A DNA stretch of 64,000 nucleotides from the NCBI GenBank assembly GCA_000818945.1, contig KN805382.1:251707-315706 (forward strand). The letters are read 5' to 3'. Shown here piece after piece: positions 29,142 through 39,138 of this stretch (the stretch's first letter is position 1; every line of letters begins with the position of its first letter). The position numbers and the translations under genes were made by a program. A model generated the notes under the pieces. The model was not told the DNA's origin, made no database searches, and saw only the letters and a program-made list of their open reading frames with translations. This DNA comes from Schizochytrium sp. CCTCC M209059 (lineage: Eukaryota; Sar; Bigyra; Thraustochytrida; Thraustochytriidae).

Positions 29142-30515
29142 ATGGAGCCCGAACTCAGCAGCACCTTGAACATGGCCTCGGTTCGAGGCGAACCGAGCAG
29201 CCTAGGACCGGGGGTAGGACTTGCAACGGCAGGTGCCAGCGGAAGCGCGGATGGTGTGCTGTCGCCACAAGCACGAACTTTTGCAGCACTGAATGACAAA
29301 GGCTTGGATCGCGGACGGCGTGAATTTTGGCTCTTGTTTCTTTCGTCCCTGTATGGAGGCGCCTACATTGCGTTTGGAGCGCTCATGTACGCGCGGACAG
29401 TTTGGGAGTACAATGCATTGGTGGCGGCACTCATTTTTCCTGCAGGGCTTGCCTTCGTCATCACCACGGGGTCTGACTTGCTCACGAGCAACATGTTGTA
29501 CGGCCTCTTGCCGCTTGTTTCTGGGGACGCTCGCCGCTCGCATTCGCAAAAGCTGCAAAACCTTGGTCGACTTTTGGGGATTTCGCTGCTTGGAAACATG
29601 GTTGCAAGCGTCTTTGTGGCAATGCTAGCCGTGACATTTGAAGTGGTCGCTGCGGAGGATGTGATTCGTTTGACGGTAAACAAGACGAGCATGACTGGGG
29701 CCACAGTCTTTGTCAAGGCTGTGGGCGCGAATTGGCTTGTGAACCTGGCTGTCTACCAAGCTTCACTTGTGGACAATATGGGGACCAAGATTATTCTGCT
29801 TTGGCTGCCCATCGCCGCCTTTGTCTCCATGAAGCTGGAACACTCGGTGGCCAACCTTACCTTCCTGCCTGCGGGATACTTTGCAGGCGCACCTTTGACA
29901 ATTTCGCATATTCTGCTCTCAAATTTGTTGCCTTGCCTGCTTGGCAATTTCGTGGGCGCCTGTGTATTTGCAGCACAATGGCATCTAAAGGTACGTCGCC
30001 CGCACGTGCACAAGGTTTAAGCCAAGCGTTGAGCCAAGTGGGAGGTAAAAGAGCGCGTTAGTGGTGGTCATACATTTATCTTCTATAAGTGGCTCTCTAT
30101 TACAGAAAGTAAGCCTTTGTACGATGTGTTGGGAAATATGGTGGTTCGAGCGGCCCATGCATAAGATCGCTTGTAGAGGACGTACGCTCTATATCTTGAT
30201 ACGCCAAAGTGTAGTAGGGTGGCATCGTCGTCCGGGGCGTCGCTTCTTCTTTGTTGTCAACCGCAATCCATGTCCTCTGCGAAGGGAAGCGAGACTTCTG
30301 ATGCAGCTACATCTAAGTCTGTGCTGACAACTTTAAAAAGGTTGAACGGAACGAGACGCGTGAACACCAAACACCCTCGCCGCGACCGCGCGAGAGAACG
30401 AACAGCAGCGCTTGAGCTTTTTTTTTTTTTCTTCTTGCAGATTGCAAACACTGCAATTCTTATCAGACGTAGAGACAGAGCCGGGATGAATGTGTTTGAC
30501 GGCCTAATGCGGTGA
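29142..30515 (+). CDS. formate/nitrite transporter (FNT) family channel
   Basis: FNT proteins are pentameric channels for small monocarboxylates or nitrite. Six hydrophobic helices are visible; FNT signatures are YGGAYIAFGALMYA near the first helix, NWLVNLAVY, and KLEHSVANLTFLPAG, which carries the conserved pore histidine. The unspliced frame ends at 30020 (292 aa, tail VRRPHVHKV). I prefer a two-exon model, 29142-29990 plus 30441-30515 (307 aa): the donor is AAG|GTACGT, and a long T tract with CTTCTTGCAG precedes an in-frame exon ending at TGA 30513-30515. Both forms share all membrane helices. Substrate cannot be read from sequence. It lies between the ABC ATPase and GPN1 genes. Confidence 0.85.
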
Positions 30516-30575
30516 AAGCCAAAGTATATCCGCTCATTTTCAACCGTCCCTCAACTCAATCACACTCTCCGTCGC

Positions 30576-31703
30576 TCACGCAGCCGCGTCGGAGCCGACG
30601 TCGGTTTTGATGTTCTCATCCATTTTCATGTTTTTACGCATACGTGCCACGGCAGCCTGTCTGTGCTGCTCTTCGAGGCGTTTGGCTTCGTCCCGGCGAC
30701 GCTCCATTTCAGGTCGATAGAATTCGTCGTACTCGCTTCGCGCTTCCTCCACGGCAGCGTAAAAGCTCTCAATACCAGCGCCCGTGGCTGCTGAGACGCC
30801 ACAAGAGCGGATCCCGGCATAAAATTTGTCAAGAACGAGACTCATGGACCTTGTGAGATCCTCAATGTAGGCTTCGCCGTGCGCTTCGCTGTGCTGCTCG
30901 AGCGCATCGCGAAAGGCTTCGAAGTCGGTCATCCACTCTTGCGCGAACTCATGGGAGACGACGTCAGTTTTATTGAAGACAATGACAACGGGAAGCTTGG
31001 TTTTGAACATGATGCTGCACGCGTACAGCATGTTGGACATGAAGGTGACGGGGTTGGTTGTCCGTGGGGTATCGACCACGTAGGCGAGCACGGTGGGCAC
31101 AGTGGCTGCGAGAGACTCTGTGATGATGGCTCCGGATGCAGACCAAGTGAACACTTCAATTTGCCCAGGCGTGTCCATGAGCACATAGTCGATCTCGTCG
31201 GTGCGCTTTTCAACAAGGCTCATGACCTGGTCGAACTTGGTGGCAAAGAGATTAAGACAGGTCATGATGCCGCCGTTCGGGCCGAGGCCGTACTGCTTCA
31301 TGACGCCTTTGTAGTTTACTGTATCGCGAATGTCAATGTTGCAGCCAAAGGGGACCTTGGCTACGGCTGGGTCGAGGTTCATTGCGTAGACGGGGGTGTT
31401 GCTCTGGTGCAAGTCTGCGCTGACACGCTGGGCCACGGTCGTTTTCCCGCTGCCAGCCATACCTACGAAGACGATTGCCACTGGTTGTTTTTTGCTGGCG
31501 CTGGCCTTGGCTGCCTCCCCTGAGGCCCCGGCCGCGGTGCTGGCACCAGCCCCAGCGGCGGTGGTAGTGGTGGCGCCGGCGCCGGCGCCACTCTCGGCCT
31601 GGTGGTCCTCATCTCCCTGGCCCAGACTCGTCGCGGTCGCCGGCACGGGCGCGGGCGCAGGCGCGGGCGCGGGCGAGGAAGGTGTCTGCTGTTCGTCGCC
31701 CAT
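30576..31703 (-). CDS. GPN1: GPN-loop GTPase 1 (GPN1/XAB1/Npa3)
   Basis: Predicted 375 aa from the ATG at 31703; a longer frame starts only at a TTG. Residues 1-75 are Pro/Ala/Gly low complexity encoded by GC-rich repeats. The GTPase core has P-loop GMAGSGKTT (about 82-90), the family-defining GPN loop GLGPNGG (about 138), DTPGQIEVF, and NKTDVV. The C-terminus is a charged helix. GPN1 pairs with GPN3 (and GPN2) to assemble RNA polymerase II in the cytoplasm and to send it to the nucleus. The low-complexity leader is absent from usual family members and may be lineage-specific. The gene is head-to-head with the SNARE gene, 641 bp apart. Confidence 0.94.
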   Translation of the reverse strand: MGDEQQTPSSPAPAPAPAPVPATATSLGQGDEDHQAESGAGAGATTTTAAGAGASTAAGASGEAAKASASKKQPVAIVFVGMAGSGKTTVAQRVSADLHQSNTPVYAMNLDPAVAKVPFGCNIDIRDTVNYKGVMKQYGLGPNGGIMTCLNLFATKFDQVMSLVEKRTDEIDYVLMDTPGQIEVFTWSASGAIITESLAATVPTVLAYVVDTPRTTNPVTFMSNMLYACSIMFKTKLPVVIVFNKTDVVSHEFAQEWMTDFEAFRDALEQHSEAHGEAYIEDLTRSMSLVLDKFYAGIRSCGVSAATGAGIESFYAAVEEARSEYDEFYRPEMERRRDEAKRLEEQHRQAAVARMRKNMKMDENIKTDVGSDAAA

Positions 31704-32344
31704 CTCGACGAGGCCTGCACGCGAGCCCGGAGTGTCTCGTCTCTCCGTCTCCCGGTCCCTCGGTCCAAGCGCGGCGGCCAAGGCGGTCTGGGCTCCAGCC
31801 AAACGCTGCCAAGCCTTGAGAGAGAGGAAGATAGCCCGAGCCGCGGCGACAGGAAGAGCTGAGCAGGCCTATAAAGAGAAAGAAGACAAGAAAGCCTTCT
31901 GAGCCCTTTGAAGTTCCTTAGCTGAGCAAGCACCTTGAAGGCAAAGCCGCTGCAACTGCGAGGCAGAGCAGCACGAGCAGGAGCAGCAGGAGCGAGCAGA
32001 GCAGACAGTTCGTCGCTCCCGCGGGCGGCAGCAGCGAGCGCGGCTGAGAGCGGACGCCGCGGTGCGCGACGCCGGGGGCGTGGCCGCGGCGCGCGGGGAG
32101 GAAGGCAAGCAGGGATAGAATCGAAGAAGCAGGCGAAGCAGGAGGGAGCCAAGGGCAAACCGTCTCCCCGACGAGGAAGGAGGAGGGGTCGGTCAGTCGG
32201 CAGGTCGAACGAGCGCGGGCACGCAGACAGACGCGCGGACGCGCAGGCGTGTGAGTCGTGCGAGGCGAGTGCGCGTGCGAGTGCAGGACGGCAAAGCCTG
32301 CTGGGTTTGGTTCTTGCTTGCCCGCAGGGCACACGGAAGCGAAG
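31704..32344. other. divergent intergenic region, GC-rich
   Basis: Between GPN1 and the SNARE gene. GC-rich with Ala/Arg-rich spurious frames on both strands, no separate gene. Confidence 0.45.
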
Positions 32345-33435
32345 ATGGCGGTAACCAAGGCGAAAAGGTCGAAACGGGTGATCGAAGTCGAGGACCTACT
32401 CATGCGCCTTCGAGCCATTGAGAAGGAGATGCCCGTTCAGGAGAAAAAAGACAAGACAAAGGCCTCGTCAGACCGCTTTATGGAGGCCAAGAAGGAATTT
32501 CTAGCTGGCATGGCGAGCGTCAAGGACGTAAGTTTTCCCCATCTTTAGCCATCTTCGGCTATCTTGTACCACGAGCAAGCGGGTGGGCCACGTGCGACCA
32601 AAGAAAGCCGCATGGATTCGACGTCTCCACATCCCATGCATCAATAACGCAGAAAAGACTAACGTGAAGAAAAACCGATTTCGCGTGCCGCACACAGTCG
32701 CTCAGAAGCATGCATGACACAAAGGGTATCACTAGATCCCGTGATCAAATTGCGCAAGCGCACCAGGTGCGAAAGCAGCTCAAAGACTTGAATGAGATCT
32801 TTTTGGAAATGGAGAGGCTTCACAGCAAAGAAGTCCGGAAGAAGAGGCGAAAGCTTAGTGATGAGGAGCTGGCGACGCGGACTCAATTTCTGCAAGAATT
32901 CAAGGTCCAGCTTGAGCGCATGAGAAAGCTTTCGAGTAAGGCTACAAGCGTGACGAGCGGCGCCGCAGGCACCGCCGCTGCCGGTGGTGTAGATGAGCAG
33001 GACTTGGAGGTGGGCGGCTCGGGTTTCGACACTGCAAGCTTTTTCCGCAACCTTGATCCAGGAACGGGCGGCGCTAGCTCGGGCGCGCGTACGCAGCCTA
33101 AAAATGTGGAGTTGACCGAGATGCAGCAGCAGAGCCTCGAGCAAATTAAGCGACGAGACCAGGAATTCGACGAGGTGCTCGACCAAATTGGCGAGCTCAT
33201 TGACCAGGCCGGCGAAAAGGCGAAGATTATTCAGGACGAAATCAATCTGCAAGACAAGATGATGGATGAGGTGGACGAAAATTTGGCGAAAGCCAAGGTT
33301 AAGATGGACAACCTGAATGTGGCGCTGAAAAAGAACCTCGAGGATAGTGGCATGGGAATGGAGCGTTTCTGTATCAACATCATGTGCTTCATTCTGCTTT
33401 TGGGCGTCGTCGGCATCATTCTCTCCTTTGTGTAA
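32345..33435 (+). CDS. SYP7-like Qc-SNARE
   Basis: Exons 32345-32527 and 32698-33435, with a 170-bp GT-AG intron in phase 0 (AAGGAC|GTAAGT; CACACAG), give 306 aa. An N-terminal helical domain (residues 1-130) with basic heptads precedes a Gly/Ala linker. The SNARE motif spans about 204-272, with QDEINLQDKMMDEVD carrying the central-layer Gln, followed by a membrane anchor (about 285-306, FCINIMCFILLLGVVGIILS). The order and the MDEVD and ERFCINI segments match plant/protist SYP7 Qc-SNAREs, which act at the ER and in secretory fusion. The family is absent from animals and fungi but known in plants and several protist groups, in line with the organism inferred here. Confidence 0.85.
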
Positions 33436-34048
33436 GTACGTACTAAGATTTTTTTTTAAAGAAACGTATTTTTTTCTCTCCTCGACAAAGTAAAATGAAG
33501 AAGGCCTTCTCGTGCTTCTTTGTCCTTTTTCGTTCATTTTCACCAGTTCTAACTTTCGGTCCCGGCATTGGCCTCATCTACCTACCTCACTCTTTGATGC
33601 GTCTGCGAGCTGTCGTGCAAAGACTTGATTGATATTGTCGAGACGTTATTTGGTTTAGACCTATCTGCCTCTGTCTAAGCCGTTTCGTATGACGCAGAGC
33701 TGCCTTCACTAGCTAGAGCTAGCCAGCGCGGTAGGCTGCAGAGCTGAACACATTGCACAGACTGATCAAATCTTTGAGGCTGGCATACATTGACAGCAAC
33801 CGAAAAAAATCGTGATTGCTTCTCCCCTTGTTTTTTGGGGGGACTTGGTATACTCTTTCCCAGAAACCCACATCAAAAGTACTACATCAAATACATCGTG
33901 CGGTTCATTCCATCTCTCTTTGGCACTTATGTTTGTTTTCATTATAAAAAATCAAATTCGCGACACCACTTCTTTTCGTTTTAGACGGCACAGCCGTGTC
34001 GGATCGATCTTCGCAAGTGATCGATGATATTGATCAATGTTTAATTCA
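33436..34048. other. convergent intergenic region
   Basis: 613 bp between the SNARE and JMJD8-like stops. It has AT-rich and poly-T stretches (33450-33475), no coding signal and no RNA gene I recognise. Confidence 0.45.
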
Positions 34049-34981
34049 TCAGGCGAAGGTGGCCACGAAGGCAGTGTAATTGTCAAGATTGAGCGTGGCG
34101 TGCATCCAACTGTTTGGAAAGTAAATGACGTCGCCAGGCTCGAGAACGCATTCGTGTGATGGCTTTGCAGATTCGGCGAGATGAGGGTAGACCGTGCGAA
34201 CCCAGGAGAGCGTGGTTGCATTGGGATGAAAGTCTGGAGATGAGCCCGGAGGATAGAGAAACCACCGTTTACGGCCGTGAATCATGTGCAGAAATCCGGG
34301 CCCGTGAAAGTGAAATGGAACGCCCGTTCCAGCCCCGGCCAGACCAAAGCTAAGCGAGGTGAGACGATCTTGGCGTTCGCTGAGGTGGCCCGATCCCTTG
34401 CTCCGATCGGCGTCCAGGCCAAGGCAGAGAGCTTGCGGACTGGGCGAACCTATATTGGACTCGACAAACGACTCGCTTGGGTATACCAGCGTGGGACGAC
34501 GATACGATCGCAAAAAGTCCTCCCACGCTGGGCCCTGTTGGCTTCCAAAGAGGTACAACGTTTGATTGCCTGCGCGACTCTCGTCTTGCGGGCGTAGCAA
34601 AGAGTCCATGTATGTAGCAAGGTCAGTCTCGGTCCAGTCGCGGCCAGTAAACGAGTTTGCAGTCGAAATTTTCACGGGCAAGGATCCATGATGCTCGCGC
34701 AGAAAAGCCGAAGCCGTTGCTGCAAAGAAGGCTTCGTTTTCCGATCGCAGCACACCACGCAGCACGACGGGCTCTTGACCTAGGTAACGTTTGACAAAGT
34801 CTTCGCAGCTGAGGTTTGTTTCCCGTGGCATTTTGCATCCGGGTCCGAAGAGAGCGGTAGTGTCACCATCGTCTTTTGGCTCGGCAGATGAGTCCTTTCG
34901 CTTTTGCTGCTGTGCCCAGTTCCACACCCGAGCCAGCAAGAGCACGCTCAGGCTCAGAGCGAGGAGGTATTGGACTCGCAT
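34049..34981 (-). CDS. JMJD8: JMJD8-like JmjC-fold protein
   Basis: Predicted 310 aa from the ATG at 34981. Residues 3-22 (VQYLLALSLSVLLLARVW) form a signal or anchor sequence. The cupin/JmjC core includes PFHFHGPGFLHMIHGRKRWF followed by LYPPG (about residues 220-240), then YPHL, VIYFPNSWMHATLNLD near 290. These blocks match JMJD8, an ER-luminal JmjC-only protein, in order and spacing. The first metal position reads HxH where classic JmjC oxygenases have HxD/E; the last histidine is in WMHATLN. Whether it is a 2-oxoglutarate oxygenase is therefore doubtful. Three possible N-glycosylation sites (NLS, NQT, NAT) agree with a luminal location. Confidence 0.82.
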   Translation of the reverse strand: MRVQYLLALSLSVLLLARVWNWAQQQKRKDSSAEPKDDGDTTALFGPGCKMPRETNLSCEDFVKRYLGQEPVVLRGVLRSENEAFFAATASAFLREHHGSLPVKISTANSFTGRDWTETDLATYMDSLLRPQDESRAGNQTLYLFGSQQGPAWEDFLRSYRRPTLVYPSESFVESNIGSPSPQALCLGLDADRSKGSGHLSERQDRLTSLSFGLAGAGTGVPFHFHGPGFLHMIHGRKRWFLYPPGSSPDFHPNATTLSWVRTVYPHLAESAKPSHECVLEPGDVIYFPNSWMHATLNLDNYTAFVATFA

Positions 34982-35885
34982 AGGTGTCGATCGACCTGCG
35001 CGTCGTTTGGCTTGCGCCGTCGCTTGACTTGGTCGCGTCGGTCTTCTCGCCGCGCTCTCTTTTGCTTTTGCTTCAAGGTATTGCTTGATCTGGCTGACGA
35101 TGCGAGGCGGCGTCCACTCTCATGCTGCGGTCCCGGAAACTCTGGTGGCCCGGCCCATCCCGGTCAATCTATCCCCGTTCTGCCGTCACTACGACAGCGA
35201 CGGCAGCTGCTGCTGCTACTGCTGCTGCTACTGCTGCTGGCAGCGATAAAATCCAGTCGCTCGGCATCCATGCCATCACCGTTGCAGACCTTGCTTCTTT
35301 TTTAGGGATCGATCATCCAACGCGGCCGCCGCTGCACTGGGCCAGAGACTGCCGCTCGCACCGGCCAGATTGCGTTGCGCAGGCGCGGCGTGCACTCGAG
35401 GCTGCGTGGAAAGTTAGGCTCGCTCGCGGTCGAGCCTGCTTTGGGGTAGGGTTAGGGTACGTGATTTTTGGGATCTAGAGAGCGCGGTGGGGCCGAGGCG
35501 GAGGAGCTGGAGTAGCTGCGCGTATGGAAGTGGAGTATTCGGGCAGGCCAGTGTAGATGTGCGCCGTGCGAGCTGTTGCGCGTGTTTCTGTTGCGCAGAG
35601 GGGCGAGGGGACGGCTGCGGGGCGGCGGCGGCAAGGAGTGGCGGCGCGGGCGGCGGGGGGCAGGCAGAGNNNNNNNNNNNNNNNNNNNNNNNNNCAGGCA
35701 GAGGGGGCCGGAGGGGGGCAGGCGCGGAGAGCGGAAAGGAAAGGCGGGGAGGAGCGGCAGGCAGGGAAGGAAAGGCGCGGAAAGCAGGCAGGCAGCAGGG
35801 GAGGGCGACGGGAGGGGGAGGCAGATCAGATCGAGGAGTGGCGCGTGGGCGAGGAGGTCGCGAGCCGAGGAGCGAGCAGGAGACG
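34982..35885. other. intergenic region with assembly gap upstream of eL19
   Basis: Contains CTGCTG/CTGCTA repeats near 35205-35245, a GGGTTAGGG motif at about 35448, GA/GC-rich repeats and the N gap. A plus-strand frame at 35122-35478 does not look coding. Confidence 0.45.
35670..35694. other. assembly gap of 25 N
   Basis: The gap is flanked on both sides by CAGGCAGAG, so the missing sequence is probably a collapsed or unresolved short repeat in a G-rich tract. True gap length is unknown. Confidence 0.95.
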
Positions 35886-36437
35886 ATGCCGGCAGGACTC
35901 AAGCTGCAGAAGCGCCTCGCGGCGTCCGTACTCAAGTGCGGTAAGCGCAAGGTCTGGCTGGACCCCGGCGCCCTCGCGGAGATCGCGCCGGCGAACTCGC
36001 GCAAGACCGTCGGCAAGCTTATCAAGGATGGCATGGTCATTAAGAAGCCCGAGGTGGTGCACTCGCGCGCACGAGTGAACGCCCGCAACGAGGCCAAGCG
36101 CAAGGGCCGCCACACCGGCTACGGCCGCCGCAAGGGTACGGCCAACGCCCGTATGCCCTTCAAGGTGCTCTGGCTCCGCCGCCAGCGCGTCCTTCGCCGT
36201 CTGCTCGCCAAGTACCGCGAGGCCAAGAAGATCGACCGCTTCGTGTACCGCGAGCTGTACATGCAGGCCAAGGGTAACAAGTTCAAGACCAAGCGCAACC
36301 TCATGGAGAGCATCCACAAGATGAAGGCTGAGTCCCTCAAGGAGCAGCAGCTCAAGGAGCAGGCTGAGGCCCGCAAGGCCAAGGCCAAGGCGGCTCGCGA
36401 GCGCAAGGCCGCCAAGGCCGAGAAGTCGTCTGCCTAA
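35886..36437 (+). CDS. RPL19: 60S ribosomal protein eL19
   Basis: Predicted 183 aa from the ATG at 35886. The protein starts [20 protein letters not shown] followed by RKVWLDP, and contains [18 protein letters not shown], the hallmark of eL19. It is Arg/Lys-rich with the long C-terminal helix of the eukaryotic form, ending in Ala/Lys repeats. The protein sits on the 60S subunit and forms an intersubunit bridge with the 40S. Codon choice is strongly biased to C/G third positions (AAG, GCC, CGC), unlike the neighbouring genes, as expected for high expression. No intron interrupts the coding region. Confidence 0.98.
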   Translation: MPAGLKLQKRLAASVLKCGKRKVWLDPGALAEIAPANSRKTVGKLIKDGMVIKKPEVVHSRARVNARNEAKRKGRHTGYGRRKGTANARMPFKVLWLRRQRVLRRLLAKYREAKKIDRFVYRELYMQAKGNKFKTKRNLMESIHKMKAESLKEQQLKEQAEARKAKAKAARERKAAKAEKSSA

Positions 36438-37460
36438 GTCTATTGCACAGGCAGGCATGTCGCGGCGAGTCTCGGTGCGCAAACGCGTGCGCTTTCGCGG
36501 TTCGTGGAATGGGCGCGCTGTCTCTGGCTGACTGACGGTCTGTTCTGCGCGCTGTCTAAAGAGAGTCCCCCTTGTGCGCGTGCTTCTGTGAGTCTTCGGG
36601 GGATTTGCGTAGCCGGTGATTTGCTGCTGATGATGACTGCCCACAGAGAAGAATTAGAAGAAGATAATGATGATGCTGATGATGCTAAAAAAAAATGACG
36701 GCTGTGTCCTTGCTTGGTATGGATGGATGGATGGTTGGTAGTGCGATAAGACTGGAGTTTGCTTGTATGTAGTGCGGCAAGAACCCAAATCACTTCAAGA
36801 GCGGCAAAATCCCAAATTGCTTGAAGAGCGTCAACACTCGAAATTGCTTGTAGAGCGGCAAAACTTGAGGTTGCTCACGTCCCCTCTCCTTCTTTTGCGA
36901 AAGTGTACCTTAAGAGTTGCCCGTTTCTCTCTCCATTATTTCTTTTCTCCGCTCGCGTACGTCAGATCTTAATGGAGATCGAGACCGAAATTGTCTTCAT
37001 GAGTGACATGAAGAAGGTCGAAGGAAGCAAAGATTGGCAAAAACAAAACAAAAAAACAGAGTGGTTCGCACTTGCGCAATCTCGCTTTTTTCTTGATGAC
37101 TGTTGACTATTGAAATTGCTTCCCTGTCTACGCATTCAGGCGTATCTGCCTGAAAACGCGCTTTCAGCTTCTCAAATTTGACATTCTGTCGGTCGCAAAG
37201 ACTGGTTTGCTCAGTTTCGTTCTCACAGACACTGAGTCTTTTCTCCTTTCTCTCACCCTCCTGAATTCAGAAACCTTCTCCCTTACGTTTCATGCGATAT
37301 GAGATAACGGTACGTATGCTCAAGTTGGTTCCGTGACTAGAATACTCATCATTTTGGTCGGAACAAAACAAAGATGTCGTTGTTCAACACATGGGCGAGA
37401 TGTACGCAGCAATAGAAAGAGATATGCTGTAAAAAGTAATTCCGAGCTGCCATCGATGGG
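36438..37460. other. intergenic region with a minisatellite
   Basis: About 1 kb between eL19 and the ARM-repeat gene. It holds GATG/GGAT runs (about 36660-36735) and a 30-bp minisatellite (36788-36880). Otherwise AT-richer non-coding sequence; no gene seen. Confidence 0.45.
36788..36880. repeat. 30-bp minisatellite, three imperfect copies
   Basis: Units contain AGAGCGGCAAAA or AGAGCGTCAACA followed by an AAATTGCTTG-like segment, with about 30-bp spacing. It is non-coding, though one frame stays open by chance because the unit length is a multiple of three. Confidence 0.75.
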
Positions 37461-38606
37461 TCATAATACAAGCGCAACGTCGTGCAGAATGCGCGCTCCA
37501 AAGTCTTGGATCCCCGGCGACTTGGGAAAGCGCGTCTGAGCTTCCTGTACGAGCTCAAGAATGCGCGGATTCGACTCTCTGAGCGCAGCGACGCGCTTTC
37601 GAAACAGCGGATTTTCAGGATTTGCAGTAAGGCATTTGGCGAGCAGACCAACGCCGATTTGCTGGATGGGTTCGGCAGTAGCATGATTTTCCAAGGTTTT
37701 AACCACTTGCTGCACAACCCCACCCTTGTGCAAGGGTTCTGCGCCGCCAGATCGAGCATCTGTGAGATGCGAAAGCAGCAAGGACCCCCACTGCTGCACA
37801 CGTGCAACCTGGATGTGCGCATCCATGGCGCGACATACAATGACAATGGCATCTGCATCGAGTGCGCGTGCTCGCGCCTCATCTGCCGTTCCTTTGCCTT
37901 CACTCTCGTTCGCCACGACCAAGAGCGCGACGAGGGCAGTCATGCTGTGTTTTTGTACAGACTCACGACGGAGGTGCGTCTGCATGCAGTGCAAGATAAA
38001 CTCAACCGCTTCATCGTCGACGAGATCAGTCGCGGTACTGGCATCTTTGGCCAGCGTACCCACCACCGCCAAAGCACGCGCAACGATTGCTGCGTCGCTT
38101 TCATGCAGAATGGCCGCATCGAGCAGCGCCTCCATCGCGCCATCGGCAATGAGGGACTTGCGCTTACTTACGGAATTATCACGGGAGAGAGAAAAGAGGG
38201 TTTCGGAGCCTTCAAGCTGCGCTTGACGCAAGTAGGGGTGTTTTGTCATGACATGCACAGCTCGTCTCGATCCGTCAGAGGGTTCAACCATTGGGTATAA
38301 TAGCCATGCGGCGGTGTAAATGCCGGTTGGGATGGCAATGAAGAGACCATACTTGGTAGACCCGAGGAAAAAGGTGGCAAAGATGCTTAAAAGAGCGAAC
38401 GCAGCAATGGCCAGGTTCACGACTCCGCTTGGAGAGAGGATCGTGGCCTCGCCATCTCGCAGATTCTGCACAAGGAAACTACGAGAGGGTAACCACCTGG
38501 GAATGTGTGCCGCTATCTCTTGCTGTCTGCGTTGCAGCCTCTTTCGCCGAGCGAGAAGTCCTTCGTGCTCGCTGGTGTCATCTGCGAGAGTCTCGAACTC
38601 CACCAT
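37461..38606 (-). CDS. membrane-anchored armadillo-repeat protein
   Basis: Predicted 381 aa from the ATG at 38606. After a basic/acidic leader (about 65 residues) two transmembrane helices form a hairpin (GVVNLAIAAFALLSIFATFF and YGLFIAIPTGIYTAAWLLY). The remaining 260 residues are ARM/HEAT-like helices, with repeats such as EALLDAAILHESDAAIVARA and VARVQQWGSLLLSHLT. The architecture, membrane hairpin plus soluble solenoid, suggests a scaffold on a membrane, perhaps ER or an organelle, with the solenoid in the cytosol. I recognise no named family. It is divergent to the metalloprotease gene. Confidence 0.75.
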   Translation of the reverse strand: MVEFETLADDTSEHEGLLARRKRLQRRQQEIAAHIPRWLPSRSFLVQNLRDGEATILSPSGVVNLAIAAFALLSIFATFFLGSTKYGLFIAIPTGIYTAAWLLYPMVEPSDGSRRAVHVMTKHPYLRQAQLEGSETLFSLSRDNSVSKRKSLIADGAMEALLDAAILHESDAAIVARALAVVGTLAKDASTATDLVDDEAVEFILHCMQTHLRRESVQKHSMTALVALLVVANESEGKGTADEARARALDADAIVIVCRAMDAHIQVARVQQWGSLLLSHLTDARSGGAEPLHKGGVVQQVVKTLENHATAEPIQQIGVGLLAKCLTANPENPLFRKRVAALRESNPRILELVQEAQTRFPKSPGIQDFGARILHDVALVL

Positions 38607-39138
38607 GCTGCCGGCTGTCGCGAGGACGCTTGCTTGGGTAAAGCTTTCTTACTTTCTTTCACGTCAGCAGATGGACGAAGTACGTTGGCACGCGGAAGCA
38701 GTCGCCTGTGGCCCTCGTGCGCGCGTCCGCTCCTGGGCGTGTTCTTTTGCTATCGTGCGCGCGCGCGCACGCGCACTGTGCACGCCAAAAATCGGTTTTC
38801 GACCTTCTTCTTCACGTTGGAATCGTAAACCCAAGAGCCGTTGTGACTTGAACTATGGCTTTGACCGACGTGTCTTCGGGCTAGCATGCATCATCTCATC
38901 GCGGGCGGGCCAGCCACCTCGTAAGCAAGCAAGAAGAAGTAGAAGATGGGCTGGCTGGCTGTCACATTTTGCTGCCAAGGAGAAAAGGATTGATGATTTC
39001 TGTCGGCTGTTACGTCGCCGAATAAAAGAGAGCGCTTGCAATCCAAGCAAGCAGGCCAAGTCCGTAAAAGAGGTAGGTGGTGGTGGACCCACCGGTCAAG
39101 CTTAGATCCATGTACTAAAACTTTTCCCTCCTCGCAAG

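Noticed and set aside
35122..35478. 118-codon plus-strand frame upstream of eL19
   Set aside because: Thr/Ala run comes from CTGCTA-type repeats and the rest has no recognisable domain; ends near the telomere-like motif.
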